A stretch of 64,000 nt of DNA, taken from positions 374,074 to 438,073 of the forward strand of contig NZ_SJPX01000006.1 of assembly GCF_007860175.1 (NCBI RefSeq), read 5' to 3'. The notes beneath the pieces are model-generated. The model worked only from the letters and a program-made list of their open reading frames with translations. It made no database searches and was not told where the DNA came from. The stretch comes from Rubripirellula reticaptiva. GTDB lineage: Bacteria > Planctomycetota > Planctomycetia > Pirellulales > Pirellulaceae. How positions within the stretch are numbered: position 1 is the first letter of the stretch; every line of letters begins with the position of its first letter. The translations under genes and the position numbers were made by a program. Shown here piece by piece: positions 11,739-20,381 of the stretch.

Positions 11739-12928
11739 GACTTCGCCTTCGCATACTCACCCGTACCAATCCAATCGGCAACACGGTCCAGTTCGTCTTT
11801 GGTCGCACCGTTGCTCTTACGAAACTCTAGCAATTTGCCCGGCAATGCCAGCGCCGTCGGATCAGCCTGCTGACCGAGCAATTGAGTTTGCAAATGTTTC
11901 AAGTCACGATCGCCAAATTCAACGCTTGGCTCGATCACAGTTCCTTCGCCCCAGTCGTTCCAGGTAGCAATTTGCGCAAAGGCTGCCTTACTGGCCAGTG
12001 CGCGGGCAAGCGTGACGCGAAACGTTTCGCCATCAGCGTCTTCAATGTCGGGGTAGCTTTCACGCACCTTGGCTTCGCCATAGAAGTCTACAAACCGGGG
12101 GAAGACAACCGGAATCGCAGCTTCCCATTCGGGCGAGTCTCGATAGAAACGATCGACCGCATCCATCCCTGGACCAGGGATCGGCCAATCAAACGCACCG
12201 GTTGCCCCATCACGTCGATGATGCTCGCTGAAGTACGCGATCGGAAATGTCAGCCTGCCAATGCACTCGGTCCACTGCTCGTTTGAAAGTCCCGCGTTAC
12301 CGAACGACAACATCGCTGGCTTGCCACCAAGTCGAACATAGTTGTCAAGCGAGAACCAATTCTTATTCAGCCACGCAATCTCCGACGCCACGTGCTCAAC
12401 TCTTTCGGATTCCTTGACGAGCCCTTGTTCAATGAGTGGTCCAAGCGTTTGGTCCTCGTAGCAAATCGCAAACTTCATTCCCATCTTGTTGGCTTGATCG
12501 ATTAGCGTCGTTGTGTTTCGATGCAGGATCGGATAATCGTAGCAGGGCTGGATGCCATACCAGTCGACGATCACTCCATCGATCCCAGCGACTTTCATCA
12601 GCAACAAGTGATACTCGATCACATCGACATCACTGGAATCGTACGGCCCAATCGACGGATAATACTCGGAAGCGATTGACCGCTGACGCACAGACTGAGT
12701 TCCCTTGCCCACCGCGTTGGGTTCGAATTCGTCGGGATTGAATTGGTTCATCGTCCAGTGGAATCCCCACGCTTGGTTGACGGGTTTGGCGACAAACCAA
12801 GGCATATAGTGAGCAAGCATCAAGGGACGTGGAGGTCTAGAATCGTCCGGCGATTGCGCAATTGCAGCGAAACCAAAAATCCAGCAAATGACGAATGCCA
12901 TTGTGATAGCAGCCTGAACGATCTTCAT
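11720..12928 (-). CDS. Exported GH99/GH71-like glycoside hydrolase-related protein
   Basis: The ATG at 12928 gives a classic signal peptide (positively charged start, hydrophobic core, AIAQ cleavage region); an in-frame GTG at 12943 is the alternative. The mature part begins LMLAHYMPWF, then has GIDGVIVDWYG and near the end ATWNDWGEG, the pattern of the endo-alpha-mannosidase-like GH99 and related GH71 barrels. It probably acts on an external or periplasmic polysaccharide. The exact linkage is unknown. It shares a short divergent promoter region with the esterase gene. Confidence 0.75.
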   Translation of the reverse strand: MKIVQAAITMAFVICWIFGFAAIAQSPDDSRPPRPLMLAHYMPWFVAKPVNQAWGFHWTMNQFNPDEFEPNAVGKGTQSVRQRSIASEYYPSIGPYDSSDVDVIEYHLLLMKVAGIDGVIVDWYGIQPCYDYPILHRNTTTLIDQANKMGMKFAICYEDQTLGPLIEQGLVKESERVEHVASEIAWLNKNWFSLDNYVRLGGKPAMLSFGNAGLSNEQWTECIGRLTFPIAYFSEHHRRDGATGAFDWPIPGPGMDAVDRFYRDSPEWEAAIPVVFPRFVDFYGEAKVRESYPDIEDADGETFRVTLARALASKAAFAQIATWNDWGEGTVIEPSVEFGDRDLKHLQTQLLGQQADPTALALPGKLLEFRKSNGATKDELDRVADWIGTGEYAKAKSWLRQR

Positions 12929-13004
12929 AAACTGAATTCCCACGGTTGTCGAACGACTCGATTACAATCAGCCGGAATCATAGCCGAAAACCACCCCTTT
13001 CCTA

Positions 13005-13862
13005 ATGATCGAGTACCGTTTGATGAGATCGTTTCCAACACACGGATTGATGGGCGTTCTGTGCCTGTTGATGATGACCGCAACGTCACACGCCCAAGAC
13101 AATAAGCCGGTCAGGCAGACTTACACCGTCGAAGAAGACGTCTTGTACCGTGACGAGGATGGAATATCCGACCTCGCCAATAAACGCTGCCGGTTGGACG
13201 TCTATTACCCGGCCGACAAGAAAGGCTTTCCTACGGTCGTGTGGTTCCACGGCGGTGGACTTACCGGCGGGAACAAGTCGATCCCGAAGGAATTGAAGAA
13301 CCAAGGCGTAGCAGTCGTGGCCGCAAACTATCGCTTGCACCCAGACGTCAAGTCGCCAACCTACGTCGAAGATGCCGCGGCAGCGGTTGCTTGGACAATC
13401 AAGAACATTGAGCGTTTCGGCGGATCAAAGTCTAAAGTTTTCGTCAGCGGTCATTCCGCCGGCGGATACCTGACTAGCATGATTGGTTTGGACCGACATT
13501 ACCTTGCCGCTCACGATTTGGAAGCCAACGATCTTGCCGGCCTGATTCCGTTCAGCGGTCACACGATCACTCACTTCACGGTTCGCAAAGAACGCGGCAT
13601 CAAGTCCACCCAAGCAATCGTTGACGAGATGGCACCGATCTTTCACGTTCGCGCCGATGCACCACCGATTCTGCTAATCACCGGCGATCGTGAAAAGGAA
13701 ATGCTTGGTCGGTACGAGGAAAACGCCTACTTTTGGCGAATGTTAAAAGCGGTCGGTGATGAAGACGTCGAGCTGTTCGAACTCGACGGCTATGACCACG
13801 GCGGCATGGCCGCGCCAGCCTTTCCTCTGTTGATACGGTTCATCAATCAACACAGCGACTAA
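13005..13862 (+). CDS. Exported alpha/beta-hydrolase (esterase/lipase)
   Basis: A 285-residue serine hydrolase with a signal peptide ending near SHAQ. It has an oxyanion motif HGGG, nucleophile elbow GHSAGGYL, acid Asp in the GDREKE region and His in GYDHGGM, so the triad is complete. It resembles the BD-FAE/Aes-like carboxylesterases that planctomycetes use on acetylated polysaccharides. The ATG at 13005 is used; an ATG at 13023 would also leave a signal peptide. It is transcribed divergently from the GH99-like gene with about 60-75 bases between starts, which suggests joint control of polysaccharide use. Confidence 0.85.
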   Translation: MIEYRLMRSFPTHGLMGVLCLLMMTATSHAQDNKPVRQTYTVEEDVLYRDEDGISDLANKRCRLDVYYPADKKGFPTVVWFHGGGLTGGNKSIPKELKNQGVAVVAANYRLHPDVKSPTYVEDAAAAVAWTIKNIERFGGSKSKVFVSGHSAGGYLTSMIGLDRHYLAAHDLEANDLAGLIPFSGHTITHFTVRKERGIKSTQAIVDEMAPIFHVRADAPPILLITGDREKEMLGRYEENAYFWRMLKAVGDEDVELFELDGYDHGGMAAPAFPLLIRFINQHSD

Positions 13863-14236
13863 AAGATAGAATGACCATGTCTAGGCACCAAGTTTTGGCT
13901 GTAGGATGGAATGGTCCCGCAAGAGATCGGGCACCTTTCAATGCGACGCCGTTCTCGGCACCTCTGGGGGACGCAGAGAGTAACTACTCGTACCCCAAAG
14001 ACGTTTTTGGAAACCTTGTAGCTGAGCGAAGAGTCCTAACCAGTGGATGTTAGCTCCAAGCATCACCAAGGACGCAATGCTGTGACGGACAGAATGGACC
14101 TCGGTGTCATGCCCAGGAAACGGCCAAACGAGCAGCCCTCCCTATCGAATTGCGTCACATGCGTTATGCAAGAGGCTTGATTGCAATTCCAAGCCAATCA
14201 AGGCAGTCGCCAAGCAAATCCACTTGCACAGCGACA

Positions 14237-14267
14237 GAACAAGACCTGAACAAGACCTGAACAATCG
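14237..14267. repeat. Short tandem repeat, 11-base unit
   Basis: GAACAAGACCT occurs twice head to tail at 14237-14247 and 14248-14258, followed by a partial third copy (GAACAATCG). The function is unknown. Confidence 0.6.
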
Positions 14268-14485
14268 CGGCAAACCCGGCTTCCTCGCTGCATAGCACAG
14301 ACCAGCGGTCCCTCAACCATGCTCTGATCGTTTTGACCGACAGACCGATGCGGCCCTTGCCATGTGACCGTCAGTGGTTGACACCGCAACCCCGCTCAGC
14401 CCCCTGCGATGTGGCTGCACACCACGCGACCCTAAGAATACATAACTAGGTAATTGTGACCGGCATTATTTAAGACCACACCCTT

Positions 14486-14518
14486 CAAACTACCCCCAAA
14501 CTACCCCCAAACTTCCCA
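14486..14518. repeat. Short tandem repeat, 11-base unit, three copies
   Basis: CAAACTACCCC occurs at 14486-14496 and 14497-14507 with a diverged third copy (CAAACTTCCCA) at 14508-14518. It has the same period as the cluster 250 bases upstream but an unrelated unit. Confidence 0.65.
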
Positions 14519-14664
14519 CCATGACTCGGCGAGAATAGCCCGTCGCCCTCCACCTACCGACTTGGCTCCCGGGAGCCGTCGACAATTTGACTGCTCTGGC
14601 AAATTCTCTATCCGACAATCTCGCTATCGATCCCGTCGTTGAACATGCCAACGGTTCCGTTCTC

Positions 14665-15807
14665 CTAGTCGGTCGGAAGCATCACCCACAGTTCGGGTCG
14701 ACCGACGTTGCAGTGAACCGCTCGCACTAGCATCCCCATGCACGCCCACGACACGAACAGCGTCATTCGAGCCGCATGCCAAGCGATGGGAAATGTACTT
14801 GCGGATTCGCGTCGCCGGTTGTCCACGCTAGGAACTGGGTGGAATATCGTTTCAATCACAGCCGAACGCTTTGGCTCATCATCCTGCAAACGATCGAGCG
14901 TTTGCAGGGTCTCATAGAACGTTTGCGGTTTCACGCCCCGCTCCATCAGCTGGCGGTCAATCGCGTAGGACGCTTGCCGGCTAAGCGTTGGCAGCGTCAG
15001 CAATCCAAGGAAGCTCCAAAGAGTGAATCCGCAGCACGTCAACGCTAACTCACCCACGCTGGTCACGCCCGCACCAGGCAACATGGCCGACAGAACAAAA
15101 CCGGTCAAAACCCACGCAAACGCAAGCATCACCCCGCGCGTCCGGCTTCCACTTTCGATCGCTTCCAAACGTCTTGCAATCGTGATCGCCAACTGGTCGG
15201 GGGACAACTTTGACAGCGAAGACGAAGGCACAACGATCCATTCCATCCTTGGCAAACCAACGATACCGCCAGTGAAACCGACGTCATCGTGCTCGACCAC
15301 CATGACCGGGCGTGGCTTCCAGCCCCACTGCGAAGCCCGCTCGAGCGCGGCACTGACAGCGACCTTCGCCTCGGCCTGCACATCGCCCCTGTCGGGCAAG
15401 GATGCCGTAAGCCGAGCGATTCGGAATTGAAACGCAACCTGGACGACTCCAATCGCCAGGATCACCAAACCAGCCCCGACCAAGCCGACCTCTCGTCCCA
15501 TCGCCAGAATCAGCAGACTCGCGATCAAAAAGAAGCACGCCTGAACCATCACGCCGCGAATCCATCCCTTCACGAAAGCCCAGATCGTGATTTTGCGTGG
15601 GCTTGAGCGATTGGGCAACAAGTAACCGCCCAGAATATCCAGGGGCAGCATCACGCCAACCAAGCAGCTGATCAAGGCCACCAAACCAAACAGATCTTCG
15701 CCGCTCCACGACTGCGCGTCTGGCAGCAGTTGGAGCGGTAACCCGGAGGCAAGCAAGTACGAGCTGATCACCACGATCAACCCTACGCCAGAAATCCCTA
15801 GCCACAA
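14665..15807 (-). CDS. Membrane protein resembling an M48-type peptidase without HExxH
   Basis: 380 residues. The N-terminal half has four to five hydrophobic helices, then a soluble domain, then three more hydrophobic segments, the layout of HtpX/Oma1-like M48 proteins. The segment GLPRMEWIVVPSSSLSKLSPDQLAI matches the strand and loop that in M48 precede the zinc helix, but the helix reads ARRLEAIES instead of HExxH. I infer a catalytically dead relative, and the family call is uncertain. The frame opens with TTG at 15807 and stays open further upstream without an ATG or GTG, so the true start is unclear. Confidence 0.6.
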   Translation of the reverse strand: MWLGISGVGLIVVISSYLLASGLPLQLLPDAQSWSGEDLFGLVALISCLVGVMLPLDILGGYLLPNRSSPRKITIWAFVKGWIRGVMVQACFFLIASLLILAMGREVGLVGAGLVILAIGVVQVAFQFRIARLTASLPDRGDVQAEAKVAVSAALERASQWGWKPRPVMVVEHDDVGFTGGIVGLPRMEWIVVPSSSLSKLSPDQLAITIARRLEAIESGSRTRGVMLAFAWVLTGFVLSAMLPGAGVTSVGELALTCCGFTLWSFLGLLTLPTLSRQASYAIDRQLMERGVKPQTFYETLQTLDRLQDDEPKRSAVIETIFHPVPSVDNRRRESASTFPIAWHAARMTLFVSWACMGMLVRAVHCNVGRPELWVMLPTD

Positions 15808-15885
15808 TCGAGAACGTGCGTAAGTAATCGCTACTACTCCAACGAGAGATTGAAACTCAAAACGGCAGACCGCCGCAAAGCCACG

Positions 15886-16050
15886 CTAAGACGTCTTTTC
15901 CAACTCGCCGAGCTGCTTGCCGATCTCTTCCGCCTCGGCTCGTTTCATGTCGCTCTTCTTTCGATTGACCGTGGACAGATCAAAAGATTCCTGCATCAGC
16001 TTATTGTATTTTTCCTGCAACTTCTCTTTGCTATTTCCCGATCCAAACAT
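15886..16050 (-). CDS. Small coiled-coil protein, Lacal_2735-like family
   Basis: A 54-residue protein read from the ATG at 16048-16050 (reverse strand) to TAG at 15886-15888. It begins MFGSGNSKEKLQEKYNKLM and continues as one charged amphipathic helix rich in Lys and Glu. The MFG start, the LQEKY-KLM motif and the SxxNRKxSDxKxAEAEE pattern match the short proteins named Lacal_2735 in Bacteroidetes and other marine bacteria, of unknown function. A purine-rich GGAG sits about 10 bases upstream. It is too short for a standard size cut-off. Confidence 0.72.
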   Translation of the reverse strand: MFGSGNSKEKLQEKYNKLMQESFDLSTVNRKKSDMKRAEAEEIGKQLGELEKTS

Positions 16051-16224
16051 TGCAATGTTCTCCGTAGTTTTGAACTAATGGTAATCGTTAGATTGTGAAC
16101 GGCCGTCAACAGGAAGCGATTTCAGGAGCATCCGCCTGAGACAATTCCGTCCGTGACAATACAGACAACTAGTCGCTTCGCTACACTCCACGGGGTTCCG
16201 AGGTCTTCTCATCAGGTAAATCGA

Positions 16225-16851
16225 ATGAAGCGAAATCCAATGGTCTATATCTCGACAATCGCGGTCTTGGCTGTGATCGGTGTTCTTGTGTTTAACAAGT
16301 CCACACGAGCGGGTTACGAATCAGCCGAATACAAGGTGATCGAATCCGACGGAAACTTTGAAGTCCGCGAATATCCCGACCTGATGCTGGTCGCCACGTC
16401 CACAAAGATTGACGCTCAAGGTCGCGACGGCAGTTTCATGAAACTGTTCCGTTACATCAGTGGTGCGAACGAGTCCGAGCAGAAAATCTCGATGACGACT
16501 CCTGTGTTCATGGAAAACGACAAAGCGGACGCAGAAGTCCAAATGGGTTTCGTGATGCCGAAGGAAGTGGCCGTTGAAGGCGTGCCGTCTCCTACCGGTG
16601 CCGATGTCGATGTGCGTAAAAGAGCCGGCGGCCGTTTTGCCGTGATCCGATTCTCCGGCCGGCTCAGCGCCAAGCTCGCCAAAGAATCGGAAACCAAATT
16701 GCGAGCCTGGATGGAATCAAAAGGCCTAGTTCCGCAAGACTCGCCCGCAACGTCAGACAACTCGGGCAGCGGGGTCGAATCCGCATCTTATGATCCACCC
16801 TTCACCCCCGGCCCACTGCGTCGTAACGAAGTTCTCATTCGCTTGAAGTAG
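16225..16851 (+). CDS. SOUL/HBP heme-binding family protein
   Basis: The ATG at 16225 starts with MKRNPMVYIS and one N-terminal membrane helix, then the SOUL fold beginning EYKVIESDGNFEVREYPDLM, the family hallmark. In-frame GTG 16153 would add 24 unlikely residues. SOUL proteins bind tetrapyrroles in eukaryotes; bacterial members are of unclear role. Further marks are KISMTTPVFM and the C-terminal RRNEVLIRLK typical of the family. The stop is only 3 bases before the next gene, so the two are probably co-transcribed. Confidence 0.85.
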   Translation: MKRNPMVYISTIAVLAVIGVLVFNKSTRAGYESAEYKVIESDGNFEVREYPDLMLVATSTKIDAQGRDGSFMKLFRYISGANESEQKISMTTPVFMENDKADAEVQMGFVMPKEVAVEGVPSPTGADVDVRKRAGGRFAVIRFSGRLSAKLAKESETKLRAWMESKGLVPQDSPATSDNSGSGVESASYDPPFTPGPLRRNEVLIRLK

Positions 16852-16854
16852 TTC

Positions 16855-17268
16855 ATGACCAACCAACTCTTAACAACGAACCACACGGTCGAAGTCTTTT
16901 ACGATGGCGAGTGTCCACTATGCGTGCGTGAAATCCAGCTACTGAAATGGCTCGATCGCAAAGACCGCATTCAATTCACGAACATCGCAGCACCCGATTT
17001 TAACGCGGCAGAATACGAAAGGACGCCGGTCCAATTCATGGACGAAATCCACGGACGCCTTCCCGCCAAGGGGAGCCAGCCCGCGCAGTGGATCATCGGT
17101 GTCGAAGTCTTCCGGCAACTCTACGCCGCCGTCGGCCTCGGCTTTCTCGTTGGGCCAACTCGACTCCCCGGTATCTCGCACGTCTTGAATTTCGGTTACC
17201 AAGTCTTCGCCAAGAATCGCCTGCGCCTCACCGGCCGCTGTACTGCCAAAACCTGTGAAGTGAAGTAG
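16855..17268 (+). CDS. DCC-family thiol-disulfide oxidoreductase-like protein (DUF393)
   Basis: 137 residues with FYDGECPLCVREIQLLKWLD, the DxxCxxC signature that names the DCC family, which has a thioredoxin-like fold and a putative redox function. The rest fits the family: an Ala/Gly-rich middle and a C-terminal NRLRLTGR. It lies 3 bases after the SOUL gene. The two may act on membrane redox or heme chemistry together, which is inference from proximity. It is convergent with the thioredoxin-fold gene. Confidence 0.85.
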   Translation: MTNQLLTTNHTVEVFYDGECPLCVREIQLLKWLDRKDRIQFTNIAAPDFNAAEYERTPVQFMDEIHGRLPAKGSQPAQWIIGVEVFRQLYAAVGLGFLVGPTRLPGISHVLNFGYQVFAKNRLRLTGRCTAKTCEVK

Positions 17269-17335
17269 AACACTCTTCGTACCGAAGACGGCAACTCGTC
17301 CTATCGCCAGTATCAAGGGAAGCAATCAGAGAGAT

Positions 17336-17398
17336 GCCACGGATTCATTCCGATAAATCCAAGGCCACAATCCGTGAAGAATCTTGTGAATCCGTGGC
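17336..17398. repeat. Inverted repeat overlapping the 3' end of the thioredoxin-like gene
   Basis: A perfect 12-base arm GCCACGGATTCA at 17336-17347 pairs with TGAATCCGTGGC at 17387-17398. The enclosed bases contain a further CACGGATT word. The right-hand part lies within the last 18 codons of the thioredoxin-like gene, so its C-terminal residues (about ATDSQDSSRIVALDLSE) are encoded by repeat sequence. It may also terminate transcription from both sides. Similar CACGGATTCAC-type repeats are common dispersed elements in environmental genomes (recalled, not searched). Confidence 0.6.
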
Positions 17399-17869
17399 CC
17401 CTAGAAATGCGAGGAACTCTGATTGGCTCATCGATCCTTGAACTTGCTCGAGAATGTTTCCTTCCGCATCGGCGATGATGGTGGTGGGCGTAGCAAGGAC
17501 CTTGTAGCGATCTAACGCCTCCAAAGATGCACCGGGTTCATTGACGTCGATCAATAGCGGTATGAATCTTGCCTCAACCACCGACGCGACCTCCTTGTCG
17601 GCCCATACTGTGCGTTTCATGATCCGACAGGGAACACACCACTCGCCCGTGAAGAAAAGGATCATGGGTTTTCCCGATTGCACCGCGACTTGCTTCGCCG
17701 ATGGATAATCGGCGACCCAGGCGATTCCGTTTTTCGGGACGTAGAAGCAGTGCCATGCATAACCTAGAGAAACGACTAGCGTGACGCGCCAGAACCAACG
17801 CCACAACCAGAGACCAATTTCAGGGGACGACTGAGACGAATGCTCTGCGCGGGCCGGTGTATTTCGCAT
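17345..17869 (-). CDS. Membrane-anchored thioredoxin-fold protein
   Basis: 174 residues: a short cytoplasmic start, one membrane helix (about residues 20-40), then a thioredoxin domain outside the cytoplasm. The active site is WCVPCRIMK near residue 76, and VLATPTTIIADAEG supplies the cis-Pro loop. The domain resembles the DsbD-gamma/DUF255-like thioredoxins that pass electrons in the periplasm. The last residues come from an inverted repeat and probably replace the original C-terminus. It starts with ATG and overlaps the 3' end of the weak upstream reading frame. Confidence 0.82.
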   Translation of the reverse strand: MRNTPARAEHSSQSSPEIGLWLWRWFWRVTLVVSLGYAWHCFYVPKNGIAWVADYPSAKQVAVQSGKPMILFFTGEWCVPCRIMKRTVWADKEVASVVEARFIPLLIDVNEPGASLEALDRYKVLATPTTIIADAEGNILEQVQGSMSQSEFLAFLGATDSQDSSRIVALDLSE

Positions 17870-18179
17870 GATATTCCTCGATTCGGTTGACGGTCAGCGT
17901 CTCAGGATTCCTTTCGATCGAAGGGAACCACCACTCGTAGAGGGCTGCCTGCACACTGACGCTGAAACACGATGCCCGACAGACGTGCTCCTCTATCCTG
18001 GCAACCGCTAAATCTCTGAGCTGCCCGACAGCCAAGACGAAAAGAATGCATGTTGCGTAAAGTGCTGCATCGCCAACACGCAAATTCGCAGCAAACTGCC
18101 GCCGCAACTTTGATTCGGTCGAGCAAGGCTGCGCGCAGCCGTTGGCTGTTCTCACGGCCCGTCCAGAGCGCAGGTTCAA
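17820..18179 (-). CDS. Possible small membrane protein, unrecognised
   Basis: An open frame of up to 119 codons directly upstream of the thioredoxin-like gene, overlapping its start by 50 bases. One hydrophobic helix (ALYATCILFVLAVGQL) is followed by an ordinary-looking soluble stretch with YEWWFPSIERNPETLTVNRIEEY. The start is unclear and the first 35 codons probably are not translated. I do not recognise a family. Support is limited to the plausible composition of the middle part and its position. Confidence 0.35.
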   Translation of the reverse strand: MNLRSGRAVRTANGCAQPCSTESKLRRQFAANLRVGDAALYATCILFVLAVGQLRDLAVARIEEHVCRASCFSVSVQAALYEWWFPSIERNPETLTVNRIEEYHAKYTGPRRAFVSVVP

Positions 18180-18544
18180 TTGGTGATCTGCTGGATATCA
18201 CCCATTGTCCAAGTTTTGTCGAAGAACTCTTGCGTCGGTGCATACAGCCGGAAGTACGGGAACCAGCCTTCGCCAGAATTGGTCTGAATCCAGTTGTTCT
18301 TCATCTCAACGGGAAGTTTGGTTGTATCCGGACCAAAATAGATGTCTACGGACCCGTCAGCGTTCGTCCGCAGCTTCTCGTTGCGAGAGTCGAGGTTCGC
18401 GTTCTTTTGCGCGGAAATGACAAACCGGCGCGAGTGCTCAGCATAAAGTGTTACTGCCCAAAACTGTTCTGCAGGAGCATTCGCCGGGACGCGAAGACGG
18501 TAGGTCTGTGCACCTTTGAGTACGTTGCCGTCCCCGTCACGCTT
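18176..18544 (-). pseudogene. C-terminal fragment of a DUF1254/DUF1214 protein, truncated by an IS
   Basis: Reading on the reverse strand from the edge of the insertion element to TGA at 18176-18178 gives about 122 residues. They include AQTYRLRVPANAPAEQFWAV, NADGSVDIYFGP, NNWIQTNSGEGWFPYFRLY and FDKTWTMGDIQQI, a typical DUF1214 C-terminal domain. The DUF1254 N-terminal half, normally about 250-300 residues, is missing and is not found on the far side of the element. No start codon remains. The remnant is therefore dead, and the missing part was lost by deletion or recombination linked to the element. Confidence 0.8.
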
Positions 18545-18563
18545 GGTGCATGACCGGGTTTGC
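18545..18563 (+). repeat. Left terminal inverted repeat of the IS
   Basis: GGTGCATGACCGGGTTTGC. The reverse complement of the right end reads GGTGCATGACTGGGTTTGC, so 18 of 19 bases agree. Confidence 0.9.
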
Positions 18564-20218
18564 TAGGTTTCTTTGACTTTGGTCTTGCGGCGGCGATGGC
18601 GGAAGCCGTCGTTTCTTTCGCCTCGGCGACTCCAGAACGCCTCCCGGTCGTGAGTCTCGCTCAGGTCGTCGGACTTGAGCTGCAGCAGTGGATCGAGGGA
18701 ATCATCACGCCAGAACTTCTCCGTACCTTTGATCCGCTTGTTGATTTGCTATTGCGTTGACTCCACCGGCGACGTCGTGATCGGAAGACCTGAGCACCGA
18801 TACCGGTCGTACTTCATCCGCTCGGCGTTGTTACTCAGGTAAATGATCGCGCGGCGGATCGGTTCGGGAACTTCGTCCTGGGACGACGCGATCTGCTGGA
18901 GTGCGTCGATGCCCCGCCGAACATCTCCGGCCCATATCCTGTCAAGCCAATCCAGATACAACGACCAACCCTCGTCGATCCGGCCACGCGAAGCGATCGC
19001 AGCGGCATAAACGTACGATAGCGCGTGCATTAAATCCACGATCGGTGTGTAGTGCGAAAAGTGCGTCGACCAGATCGACCAGTTCACTTTCAAACCGTCT
19101 CCCATAAACGCTTTGGACTCGGCCTTGTTGAACCCTCGTCCGAACGCTTCACCGGCAAGCGTTAAACCCAAATGGTCGTAACCACGGCGGGTCGCGACGA
19201 TCGTTTTCACCAACGGATCACCGCCGCTCCAACGAGGTGTCCGTGATGACTTTGCGGTCGTGTCCAATTCGCCTTTGGCATCACAGGTTGTTTCTTGAGA
19301 ATCCTCTGGCCTCGTAGCGTTTGACTGTGATTCTTCTTTCTCAGAACTGTCCACGGGAACGTGCCCGCGGTGGATTTCGTTGAGTTTGGGGACGACCCAC
19401 AGAGAATCTTTCAAACACTGCGGCACGCCCGGTGTCGGGTCTTCGCCGGTGGGCTTGGCTTGGTAAGTTTGCAGCACACCGGTCTGAGTTTCTCGCCACC
19501 AACGGTGTTTCTTCCCTTCGGGTTTGTCGTTGCCCCAACAGTCGTCTCGTACCTGAACGCGACCGCCATCGCACTGAATGACGGCCACGCGGCCTTCCCA
19601 ACCATTGGCCGGTGCGCCATCGCTTTGGCCGTGTTGCTGATCGGGAATGCTGGCGGCGGTGTAGGCGTCGATGCGCTCTTGCTGTTCGTCGATGCGCTCG
19701 TTGCCAATGCGAATGGCGATGCGTTGGCACTGCTTGGCGGAGACCTTCAATTCGGCCAGGTCTTCCAGGTTGCTGCTGGCTGCGGTGTAAGAAGAATCAC
19801 GTGCCACTGCGATGCTGATCTTGCGAAGCACAGCGGGCGTGTGCAGGTGATCGACATCACACTGAAGAGTTCTCATCTGAGGGAAAAAATCGAGGCGGCA
19901 AGCCTCGCAGTGCAACACTTCGGTTTTGAAATTCACTTTGCCGCGTCTGCTTTGCAGCGCGCGGTGCTGGGCGGGCCTGTCGTGCATCGGGCCGCCGCAT
20001 TTCGGGCAGGCGGTGACTGCGGGAGCTTGCTGGGCCTGCTTGGCGAGCAGTTCATCCATCACCAAACGCGTGACTCGATCGACCTCTTCGATGGTCCGAT
20101 CTTCAATGGTCATCAGATTGGCGCCCGCTAAGTCTTCCAGGCCACCTTCGGAAATCAGCCGCTGGGCGACGAGGCTGGCGATTTCTTCGGCGGTGGGTGC
20201 TGTTTCTGCCTGATCCAT
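18563..20218 (-). pseudogene. ISKra4-type transposase with an in-frame amber codon
   Basis: The frame runs 489 codons from ATG 20218 to TAG at 18749-18751, then continues in the same frame for 61 more codons to TAG at 18563-18565. The part after the amber codon (QINKRIKGTEKFWRDDSL and onward) is the normal family C-terminus that follows VESTIKQIN in relatives. A single base change, for example AAG to TAG, explains the break. The conserved Asp, Asp and Glu regions all lie before the stop, in the order given for the element. Readthrough is possible but unproven; loss of about 60 residues would normally inactivate such an enzyme. Confidence 0.85.
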
Positions 20219-20320
20219 GGCACTTTTCCTTAAGAGAATTCTCCAAATCCCCCAGCCATCCCGGCTGCACGCCCGGAATTGTAAACCCTACGCAAATCCA
20301 CGTCGCCCCCGATCGAAGCT

Positions 20321-20339
20321 GCAAACCCAGTCATGCACC
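20321..20339 (-). repeat. Right terminal inverted repeat of the IS
   Basis: GCAAACCCAGTCATGCACC, pairing with 18545-18563 at 18 of 19 positions. No matching short duplication was seen in the bases flanking the two ends. Confidence 0.9.
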
Positions 20340-20381
20340 CTGATCCGGCCGTCTTGAGTCCTTCAGTTGACATGCCGATAC

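Larger units (their letters stand above)
13863..14664. other. Gene-poor stretch of about 800 bases
   Basis: The small reading frames here (for example 13871-14053 and 14104-14295) have no recognisable domains and poor codon patterns. The stretch contains two separate clusters of 11-base tandem repeats, listed separately. I see no tRNA, riboswitch or clear gene remnant. Confidence 0.4.
18545..20339 (-). mobile_element. ISKra4-type insertion sequence
   Basis: A 1795-base element bounded by 19-base terminal inverted repeats with one mismatch and containing a single transposase gene on the reverse strand. The transposase has the ISKra4 arrangement: an N-terminal zinc-ribbon part with CPKCGG and CEAC, an Asp motif in VAVIQCDGGRVQVRDDCW, a second Asp in AFMGDGLKVNW and a C-terminal Glu in PVES. 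No target-site duplication is visible. The element interrupts a DUF1254/1214 gene on its left. The transposase reading frame is broken by one amber codon, so autonomous movement is doubtful. Confidence 0.85.

Noticed and set aside
18050-18553. A 167-codon forward-strand gene
   Set aside because: The opposite strand holds the DUF1214 fragment in a matching frame with good family features, so the forward frame is a shadow.
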